This document shows, one piece after another, positions 34,257-42,377 of a stretch of DNA of 42,377 bases (position 1 is its first letter; the number at the start of each line of letters is the position of its first letter). Under the pieces are notes generated by a model. The model saw only the letters and a list, made by a program, of their open reading frames with translations. It was not told the origin of the DNA and made no database searches. The position numbers were made by a program, and so were the translations under genes. The stretch comes from Prochlorococcus sp. AG-449-O05 (lineage in GTDB: Bacteria; Cyanobacteriota; Cyanobacteriia; PCC-6307; Cyanobiaceae), in contig QCQM01000001.1 in the NCBI GenBank assembly GCA_003212195.1, forward strand, positions 1 through 42,377. Reading direction: 5' to 3'.

Positions 34257-34625
34257 ATGGGAACTTCTCAAAAAAAAGAACCAAATGTTTCTGGTATTGA
34301 AAAAGAATTAACTCCTGATCAAACTCTTGGATTAGTTAGCCTAAGCTTGATGCAAAAACTATCGCAGAAAGACCCATCTTTTAGTTGGTTAGAAGAAGAT
34401 AAAATTGAAAAAGTAAATCTTAAGAACCTTAGAGATAGATTGGAGTTAACGCAATTAGCTATAAATACTGGAGCACCTTTAACCACTTCAGAGGTGACAG
34501 CTTTAATTGGTGCAAAGCCCGGGAAATCTAAGTTAGAAAGAGCAGGATTATTAGCAACGAAAATCGCTAGAAATGTATGGAAAATTTCAAAAACAAGTCA
34601 AGGAAATTCCTTCTACAGAAATTAA
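34257..34625 (+). CDS. Conserved hypothetical protein upstream of chlN
   Basis: The 122-residue protein is of unknown function, with no membrane helix or signal peptide. It has an acidic first half (SGIEKELTPDQTLGLVSLSL) and a basic second half with APLTTSEVTALIGAKPG, LERAGLLATKIARNVWKIS. The LTTSEVTALIGAKPGKSKLE stretch could fold as a helix-turn-helix. It lies 157 bp before chlN in the same direction, so it could share a transcript with the chlNB genes, but the gap is long for this genome. I recognise it only as a recurrent picocyanobacterial hypothetical. Confidence 0.72.
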   Translation: MGTSQKKEPNVSGIEKELTPDQTLGLVSLSLMQKLSQKDPSFSWLEEDKIEKVNLKNLRDRLELTQLAINTGAPLTTSEVTALIGAKPGKSKLERAGLLATKIARNVWKISKTSQGNSFYRN

Positions 34626-34773
34626 AATACTCCCAAAAAGTTTTTTTCATAATTCCCATTTAAGTATTTAAACATTCATATAAGTTTTTTAAATGTGTCC
34701 ATTTTGTAAGAGAACTTATCAATTACTTTCTTAAATTAAAAAGTTTATGCAAGCTTGAAATATAAGCTCTTGA

Positions 34774-36039
<1,266 letters not shown>

Positions 36040-36044
36040 AAACT

Positions 36045-37616
36045 ATGGAATTAACTCTTTGGACGTATGAAGGACCTCCTCATGTTGGTGCCATGAGAAT
36101 TGCCTCGTCAATGAAAGACATTCATTATGTGCTTCATGCCCCCCAAGGAGATACATATGCAGATCTTCTCTTTACAATGATCGAGAGGAGGGGTCAAAGG
36201 CCTCCAGTAACTTATACAACTTTTCAAGCTAGAGATCTTGGAGGCGATACAGCAGAATTAGTGAAGAAAAATATTAAGGAAGCGGTTGAAAGATTCAAAC
36301 CCAAGACTCTTTTAGTCGGAGAAAGTTGTACAGCAGAACTTATCCAAGACCAACCTGGAGCTCTTGCAAAAGGGATGGGGTTTGATATGCCGATTGTGAA
36401 TCTTGAATTACCTGCTTATAGCAAGAAAGAAAATTGGGGGGCCTCAGAAACCTTTTATCAATTAACAAGAACCCTTTTAAAAGAAAAAGTAAGCTATTCA
36501 GAGAAAATAAGTCCTTTAAGGTGGAAAGAATTTGGGCGTAGACCAAAAGTCAATATACTTGGCCCTTCATTACTAGGATTTAGATGCAGAGATGATGTAA
36601 TCGAAATCCAACGCATACTTTCAGAGCAAGGAATAGATACAAACGTAGTTGCTCCATTAGGCGCTAGTCCAGACGATATTGAAAGACTAATTGATGCTGA
36701 AATAAATATTTGTCTTTATCCAGAAATTGCGGAAGCATCATGCGAATGGCTTAAACGGAACTTTGGAATGGAATATACAAACACTATTCCAATTGGAATA
36801 AAAAATACAATTGAATTTATAAATGAAGTTCATAAGAAATTAGATCTTCCTTTGACGAATAAAAAAGAATTAGAAAATAAATCAAAACTTCCTTGGTACT
36901 CAAAATCAGTTGACTCAAATTATCTAACTGGCAAAAGAGTTTTTATTTTTGGTGATGGAACACATGCAATTGCAGCAGCCAAAATTGCTAAGGAAGAATT
37001 GGGTTTTGAAGTAGTTGGCCTTGGGACATACAGTAGGGAAATGGCAAGACAAGTAAGAGCAACAGCAAAAGAACTTAATGTAGAAGCTTTAATTACCAAT
37101 AATTATTTAGAAGTAGAAGATGCAATGAAAAAAGCCTCACCTGAACTTGTTTTAGGGACTCAAATGGAAAGGCATAGTGCCAAGAGACTTGGCATTCCAT
37201 GTTCAGTAATAAGTACACCAATGCATGTTCAAGATGTTCCTGCAAGGTATAGCCCACAAATGGGATGGGAAGGAGCAAATGTGATTTTTGATGATTGGGT
37301 ACATCCCTTAATGATGGGATTAGAAGAGCATCTTATCGATATGTTTAAACATGATTTTGAGTTTGTTGATGGTCATCAAAGCCATTTAGGACATACCGCG
37401 ACAAACACAAAGGACATTTTAAATTCTGACGAAAAAAAAGAGAATAATCCTAAAACGGGCATTATTTGGACTGAATCAGGTAGAGCTGAATTAACAAAAG
37501 TTCCATTTTTTGTAAGAGGTAAAGTTAAAACAAATACCGAAAAATATGCAATCTTAAGAGGAATTCCAGAAATAAGCGATGAAACTCTTTACGATGCCAA
37601 AGCATATTTTAGTTAA
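36045..37616 (+). CDS. chlB: Dark-operative protochlorophyllide reductase subunit B
   Basis: ChlB is the catalytic partner of ChlN and supplies the fourth ligand to the cluster, an aspartate, seen here as D36 ([10 protein letters not shown]). The 523 residues show [15 protein letters not shown] and a C-terminal region (about 475-523, [20 protein letters not shown]) resembling the proton/ChlL-interaction tail of the family. It is coupled to chlN with a 5-bp gap. A short hairpin lies 29 bp after its stop, and chlL follows after 190 bp. Confidence 0.97.
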   Translation: MELTLWTYEGPPHVGAMRIASSMKDIHYVLHAPQGDTYADLLFTMIERRGQRPPVTYTTFQARDLGGDTAELVKKNIKEAVERFKPKTLLVGESCTAELIQDQPGALAKGMGFDMPIVNLELPAYSKKENWGASETFYQLTRTLLKEKVSYSEKISPLRWKEFGRRPKVNILGPSLLGFRCRDDVIEIQRILSEQGIDTNVVAPLGASPDDIERLIDAEINICLYPEIAEASCEWLKRNFGMEYTNTIPIGIKNTIEFINEVHKKLDLPLTNKKELENKSKLPWYSKSVDSNYLTGKRVFIFGDGTHAIAAAKIAKEELGFEVVGLGTYSREMARQVRATAKELNVEALITNNYLEVEDAMKKASPELVLGTQMERHSAKRLGIPCSVISTPMHVQDVPARYSPQMGWEGANVIFDDWVHPLMMGLEEHLIDMFKHDFEFVDGHQSHLGHTATNTKDILNSDEKKENNPKTGIIWTESGRAELTKVPFFVRGKVKTNTEKYAILRGIPEISDETLYDAKAYFS

Positions 37617-37644
37617 TTTTTTACTAATAAATTTTAATTTAGCC

Positions 37645-37662
37645 ATGAGTATTTTCACTCAT
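37645..37662 (+). terminator. Small hairpin after chlB
   Basis: ATGAGT (37645-37650) pairs with ACTCAT (37657-37662) over a 6-nt loop, 29 bp past the chlB stop. There is no T-run right after it, so it would be a weak terminator or a processing signal between chlB and chlL. Confidence 0.35.
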
Positions 37663-37700
37663 AACTTAATAAATTAAATGCTAAAAATGTAGTTATAAGA

Positions 37701-37754
37701 ACATATTTCTCGCTTTTAATACAATTAAATACATATTTGTTTAGAAACATATTT
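37701..37754. repeat. Three ACATATTT direct repeats upstream of chlL
   Basis: ACATATTT occurs at 37701-37708, 37731-37738 and 37747-37754, the first and last inside a shared AACATATTTC. They lie 53-106 bp before the chlL ATG, where an upstream promoter element would be expected. Regular AT-rich repeats could bind a regulator, but chance is a real alternative in such AT-rich DNA. Confidence 0.4.
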
Positions 37755-37806
37755 CATGTGTATTTACGCTGCAAGAATATAAATAATAATGTGTTTTAGG
37801 CTTTAA

Positions 37807-38700
<894 letters not shown>

Positions 38701-38714
<14 letters not shown>

Positions 38715-39711
38715 CCAATTGACTTGTTAAATCATAGGTTTGTTGAGAGGTCTTCGTATCAATTATTCTTTTTGACAACTTTTGAGAAAAGGCTTTTCTG
38801 CCAGTTTTTTGACGATTTCCCCAGCTCCAATGGACTGATGGTATAGCAAATTCTTTATAAGTTGCAACTTGAGCGACTCTCTCTCCTGCCAATCTTTGTG
38901 ATACATACCCTTTTGTTATGAATTTTTGAAATATCGGGAAAAGGAATCTAAATAACCAAGGTGTATCTCTAAAAAGTTTTGTATCAGCAACACATCCAGG
39001 ATATAGAGAATTTACAACAATCTTCTCTGCAGGATATCTTTTTGACAATTCCTGAACGGTCACCATATTGCAAAGTTTACTATCCTTATAAGCCTTACCA
39101 GGTTTGAATTTCTTTCCATTCGCCATACTTATTGGAGATAAAAAACCATTTTTGAATCCAGATAAATCTCCCAAATCAGCTGGTGCGGGGATAGGGATCC
39201 TACCTCCAAGTTCTGAATAATTAGCCGTAACAGTCCCTAATACTGTAATTCTTGGCTTGAATAAAGTTGATTTGCCATTTAAAACAATTTCTCTTTCAGA
39301 AGATAAAATATTTTCCAAAAGGAGGTTTATCATAAGAAAATGCCCAAAATGATTTACTGCCATAGAGTTTTCAAATCCCTGAGGAGACCTTTCAGGTCTC
39401 TTTAGTCTCGGTTTATAAACTGCTGCATTGCAAATGATAGAATTTACTGGCTTTTTAAATCTTTCTAATATTTCATTGCAACCTTTTCTCACATCAACCA
39501 AGTTAGAAAGATCTATCTCTATAAAGTGAATATTATTAACTTCCTCTTTTGTCAAGGATTCCTCAGCTATTTTTATAGCTCTTTTATTTGATCGATTAAC
39601 CGCTATTACCTCCCAACCAAATCTTAATAGAGGTTTTAGAGTATTTAATCCAACTCCTGAAGTTGTTCCTGTTATTAGGACTAAACCCTTAATGTTCTTA
39701 CTCACTAGCAA
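38701..39711 (-). CDS. por: Light-dependent protochlorophyllide oxidoreductase
   Basis: POR reduces protochlorophyllide to chlorophyllide using NADPH and light, an SDR enzyme unrelated to DPOR. The 336 residues show the NADPH-binding TGTTSGVG (residues 14-21), CNAAVY near 94-99 and the catalytic Tyr and Lys Y208 and K212 (YKDSK), followed by conserved Cys 214. The end SQLVGLD mirrors the DNA of the chlL end. It converges on chlL with 6 bp between the stops. Length and motifs match cyanobacterial POR. Confidence 0.96.
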
Positions 39712-39759
39712 AAAAGTTAATAGAAAAATGAAAAGTAGAATGATTCAAGATCATCCTTA

Positions 39760-40107
39760 TCAACGCCATATTACTCTGATAATGTCTCTAGAAATTATTT
39801 GATCCTGATCCTTCATAAATCTTTGCTCACCATCAGAAGAGAATAAATCATCGAACTTATTTGTTAAAACATTAAATCTATATTTTTCATATAAAAATGA
39901 ATCTTTAATTTCCCTTAATCTGGTCAACCTTACTTTGGAACTATAGCCAAGTTTAATCAGGCTAATTATTGCTAAAAGGGAAAAGCATATTTTTATAATT
40001 AAAAAAATTAAACATACAAAATCATCCTGCTTATTTTGTCTTTTTATAGATACAGGAGCTAGATATTTTTTGTAAAAATTACTATTTTTATAAAAAGATT
40101 TTGACAA
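39760..40107 (-). CDS. Hypothetical single-pass membrane protein
   Basis: The 115-residue protein is not recognised. It has a basic N-terminal cytoplasmic part of about 28 residues, one hydrophobic helix (VCLIFLIIKICFSLLAIISL, about 31-50), then a polar, partly coiled-coil-like tail (RLTRLREIKDSFLYEKYRFN and onwards). This type II layout with a short coiled coil resembles small divisome proteins (FtsB/FtsL-like), but there is no specific motif to prove it. It lies between por and psaM on the same strand. Confidence that it is a real gene is moderate, resting on length, frame and spacing. Confidence 0.6.
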   Translation of the reverse strand: MSKSFYKNSNFYKKYLAPVSIKRQNKQDDFVCLIFLIIKICFSLLAIISLIKLGYSSKVRLTRLREIKDSFLYEKYRFNVLTNKFDDLFSSDGEQRFMKDQDQIISRDIIRVIWR

Positions 40108-40129
40108 ATTGAGAAATTAATATTTTTTC

Positions 40130-40147
40130 CTGAATCAATCAATTCAG
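40130..40147. promoter_or_regulatory. Small hairpin between psaM and the membrane protein gene
   Basis: CTGAAT (40130-40135) and ATTCAG (40142-40147) form a 6-bp perfect stem over a 6-nt loop, about 46 bp past the psaM stop in the minus-strand transcript. No T-run follows in that direction, so it is at best a weak transcript-end signal. Confidence 0.3.
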
Positions 40148-40193
40148 TCTAATTATATTATTACCTTATAAATTGAAATTTTTCTATTTGGTT

Positions 40194-40298
40194 TTAGTTT
40201 CTGCCAAGACTAATTCCTAGTCTTAGTGCTAATACTCCTGCATGCATAACTACTATGAGGCTTAATGCAATTAAATTTATAGTTTGAGTTGGCTCCAT
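40194..40298 (-). CDS. psaM: Photosystem I subunit XII PsaM
   Basis: PsaM is a single-helix subunit of photosystem I, important at the trimer interface. The 34 residues are [20 protein letters not shown] followed by [14 protein letters not shown]. One membrane helix and the LRLGISLG end are diagnostic. The ATG at 40298 is chosen; an open frame continues to 40412 but the added residues are unrelated to PsaM. It is so short that gene finders may miss it or call the long form. It is divergent from the lipoate-ligase-like gene, 136 bp away. Confidence 0.95.
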   Translation of the reverse strand: MEPTQTINLIALSLIVVMHAGVLALRLGISLGRN

Positions 40299-40434
40299 GG
40301 TAAAAAAAATATTTCCTATATTCTCCACCGAAAAGTGGGGATTTGAAACACTATTACAAAATGATGTTACGTAATTAACAAATTGAAAGAAAAAAATTAT
40401 TGAAATTATCATAAATAAATCTACAAAGTTAATT

Positions 40435-41142
40435 TTGGGAATTGAAAATCAGGCTTTAATCTTTTCGACAAATAATTTGCCTGGATTTGATCAAATGGCT
40501 TTAGATTTAAATTCTTTAGATCAGACAATTTCGAATCCTGAAATAATTCTCACATTGAGGTTCTACTATTGGACTGGGGATTGGCTTTCAATTGGTTATC
40601 ACCAAAAGGAAATTCCTCTTCATTGGAAAAATTTATTATCAAATGGGGAAATTAATATTGTTAGACGTCCCTCTGGAGGGGGAGCTGTTCTGCATTCAGG
40701 AGGCATAACATATGCATTAACATTTAAAAAAACTTACTATAAAGTCTTAAGTTATGAGATGGTTAATAATTGGTTAATTAAAAGTTTTGAAGAATTAGGT
40801 CTAAACTTACGATATGGTCATTTACAAAAATCACATTTTAAAACAAATTGTTTTGGGACTTCATTAATTTCTGATTTAGTTGATCAGGAGGGGGTTAAAA
40901 GAATAGGAAGTGCCCAATTTCGTAAAAAAGGTGCTTTCCTTCAACATGGAGAGATTCAAACAAATCCTTCAAAAGATTTATGGTTCAAATTATTTAAAGA
41001 AGATGCGCCACCAAAAGTAAATTTAGGTCTAACAAATGATGAAATAGTTCAACATTTAAGAAATTCATTCCTAAAGAATAAATCAAATATAAATTTCAAA
41101 AATATTGAGATTGATAATAAAAATATTAGAAAATTTTCATAA
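40435..41142 (+). CDS. Biotin/lipoate protein ligase A/B family protein
   Basis: The 235-residue protein matches the LplA/LipM-type cofactor transferase fold. [17 protein letters not shown] precedes the family signature [20 protein letters not shown] (about 76-95), where the R-R-x-(S/T)-G-G-G-A-V-x-H pattern binds the lipoyl or octanoyl adenylate. [17 protein letters not shown] is a second family block. The usual catalytic Lys or Cys cannot be fixed by eye, so it could be a lipoate ligase, an octanoyltransferase or a related acyl transferase. The start is TTG at 40435. It converges on the M50 peptidase gene with a 9-bp gap. Confidence 0.85.
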   Translation: MGIENQALIFSTNNLPGFDQMALDLNSLDQTISNPEIILTLRFYYWTGDWLSIGYHQKEIPLHWKNLLSNGEINIVRRPSGGGAVLHSGGITYALTFKKTYYKVLSYEMVNNWLIKSFEELGLNLRYGHLQKSHFKTNCFGTSLISDLVDQEGVKRIGSAQFRKKGAFLQHGEIQTNPSKDLWFKLFKEDAPPKVNLGLTNDEIVQHLRNSFLKNKSNINFKNIEIDNKNIRKFS

Positions 41143-41151
41143 TACGAATTG

Positions 41152-42375
41152 TTAAAGATCTCCTTTCTGCTTCATTGAATTAATTATCTTTGGCAATTCA
41201 ATTCCTAAGGGATAATGATTTTTAAAGTTTAATTTGTTTACAATCTCTGAAGGCAAATTAAACCCTAATTTATTCAACACAAAGTTTCCAATTTTTGACC
41301 TATCAATTATCCCCAAAGGGATATCGGCTCCATTGAGAACCAATAAAAAACCTTCACTTGTTTCTTCAAGTGTTTCTATAGTTTTCCATAATTTATCGTT
41401 ATAAGATACACTTACAAAATTATCGATTGGTTGCTTAAAATCTCCAACAAAGTTCCGTTCCCATTTTTTTAAAGAAACAGTTTTTAAAATATTCTCGTCA
41501 ACAAAACCAGTCCATCTACCATTATTGGTAACAAAAAAATATTTATCTGATGGATCATTATTATTTTTTATCAATTTATTAAATTCTGATAAATTAGAAT
41601 CGAACTCAATTTTTCTCAAAGGCTTTAATTTAATCTCAGAAACTTTACTAAATTTAAGTATGTTTTCAATTTTAAAAAATTGTCTTTCAGATTTTGAAGA
41701 ATTTACTCCAAACAAGCCTAAGAAGGAAAGAATAAAACCAAAGTAAAAGTTAAATCTAAATAAACAAAATATCCCAAAAAATAGGACAAACAAAGATAAG
41801 AATAAATTTACTTTATTAAGGAAATTTCTTCCTTTGTTTTTACTTCCTGAGAAATACCAAATAATACCTTTTAATAAATTTCCTCCATCTAAAGATCCAA
41901 TTGGAATCAAATTTAAGAAACCCAAGAATAAATTAAATATACCTACTCTAGAAATTACATTAATTGCTATTTGTTCTTGGGATGCACTGTAATTACTAAT
42001 TATAAGAAGGATAAATGCTGTAGCAAAACATAAAAGAGGTCTAATAACCGCAATTTTTATATTACCTAAAGCAGTTTGACAATACTTTTCTACTTGTAAA
42101 ATTGCTCCAAGAAAATAAAAAGTAATTTTTTTTATTTTTACACCCTGTTTGAGAGAAACAAAAGTATGAAAAATCTCATGAAAAATAATTGAAGATAATA
42201 AGAAAAAAGAAGTTAAAAATCCTATAATCCAAGCTTCTTTAGTGTTGTAAATATCACCTGAGGTTAAATTAATCTGATTACTTATACTCCATGAAAATAA
42301 AAAAAGAATTGCAAACCAATAAGGATGAATTTTAAAGGGAATTCCCCATATTTTAAAAATTTGCCAACTTCTCAA
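41152..42375 (-). CDS. Site-2-protease-type M50 metallopeptidase with C-terminal CBS-like domain (5' end at window edge)
   Basis: The 407-residue membrane protease family member has the zinc motif HEIFH at residues 66-70 in a hydrophobic helix, and the third ligand in IPIGSLDGGNLL near residue 160. Six or so membrane helices fill about 15-220, followed by a cytosolic tail with a CBS-like region (residues about 250-385). Such proteases cut transmembrane substrates, e.g. anti-sigma factors. The apparent start is TTG at 42375 (MRSWQIFKIWGIPFKIHPYW fits the family's N terminus), but the frame is still open at the window end, so a start a few codons further out is possible. Confidence 0.88.
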   Translation of the reverse strand: MRSWQIFKIWGIPFKIHPYWFAILFLFSWSISNQINLTSGDIYNTKEAWIIGFLTSFFLLSSIIFHEIFHTFVSLKQGVKIKKITFYFLGAILQVEKYCQTALGNIKIAVIRPLLCFATAFILLIISNYSASQEQIAINVISRVGIFNLFLGFLNLIPIGSLDGGNLLKGIIWYFSGSKNKGRNFLNKVNLFLSLFVLFFGIFCLFRFNFYFGFILSFLGLFGVNSSKSERQFFKIENILKFSKVSEIKLKPLRKIEFDSNLSEFNKLIKNNNDPSDKYFFVTNNGRWTGFVDENILKTVSLKKWERNFVGDFKQPIDNFVSVSYNDKLWKTIETLEETSEGFLLVLNGADIPLGIIDRSKIGNFVLNKLGFNLPSEIVNKLNFKNHYPLGIELPKIINSMKQKGDL

Positions 42376-42377
42376 AA

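Noticed and set aside
34693-34734. A 13-codon open frame starting MCPFCKRTY, with a glutaredoxin-like CPFC motif
   Set aside because: It stops after 13 codons and no continuation is visible in other frames, so it is most likely coincidence in the gap before chlN.
40299-40412. N-terminal extension of psaM to a 72-residue protein
   Set aside because: PsaM is about 30 residues everywhere; the extra part is low-complexity hydrophobic and precedes the conserved MEPTQTINL start.

Overview
The window is a densely coded, strongly AT-rich (roughly two thirds or more A+T) stretch of a cyanobacterial chromosome. It carries form IA Rubisco in an alpha-carboxysome (cso) operon, plastocyanin, PsaM, NdhL and both protochlorophyllide reductases. 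This combination, with very short intergenic gaps and frequent TTG/GTG starts, points to a high-light-adapted Prochlorococcus marinus close to the MED4/AS9601/MIT 9301 group. The exact strain cannot be fixed from the sequence alone. No insertion sequence, prophage, CRISPR array or clear island boundary was seen.

Layout. 1-7436 (+): glycogen branching enzyme (5' end cut by the window), hemE, an SDR-type epimerase, plastocyanin and clpB. 7484-12920: a divergent PTPS/QueD-like protein (-), hisIE (+), a group 2 sigma factor (+), a DUF1232 protein coupled to a small HTH protein (+), a YciI-like protein (-), a cyAbrB regulator (+), and the ndhL-DUF3007-trpA operon (-). 12999-19483: an uninterrupted tRNA-Leu(UAA), pyrC, a Ca2+/Na+-type antiporter, glutathione reductase, a GST-like protein and dnaA. 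19647-25460: a paired DUF2064 protein and family 2 glycosyltransferase, a hisG-ABC transporter-GNAT operon (-), a glyoxalase II-type hydrolase, RidA and a small DUF3136-type protein. 25467-34159: the carbon-fixation block. Read on the minus strand it is csoS1D, then (beyond the oppositely oriented rdgB) csoS1, rbcL, rbcS, csoS2, csoSCA, csoS4A, csoS4B and a Rubisco assembly-factor-like PCD homologue. 34257-39711: dark-operative protochlorophyllide reductase genes chlN, chlB and chlL (+), facing the light-dependent enzyme por (-). 39760-42377: an unknown membrane protein, psaM, a lipoate-ligase-like protein and a site-2-protease-type M50 peptidase reaching the window edge.

How it fits together. 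CsoS1, CsoS1D and CsoS4A/B build the carboxysome shell. CsoS2 links shell to Rubisco, CsoSCA supplies CO2 inside it, and the PCD-like protein probably helps Rubisco assembly. HemE feeds tetrapyrrole synthesis, and ChlLNB and POR are alternative enzymes for the same later step to chlorophyllide. Plastocyanin, PsaM and NdhL belong to photosynthetic electron transport, and GlgB to storage of fixed carbon.

Nothing here is clearly a new multi-gene system. The best leads are non-coding: a 28-bp perfect palindrome followed by a T-run between rbcS and csoS2, a palindrome- and repeat-rich 328-bp region upstream of csoS1, a 17-bp palindrome just upstream of dnaA, and an inverted repeat made from the two coding ends of chlL and por. 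Among proteins, the most unusual is a PTPS/QueD homologue with apparently altered zinc ligands.
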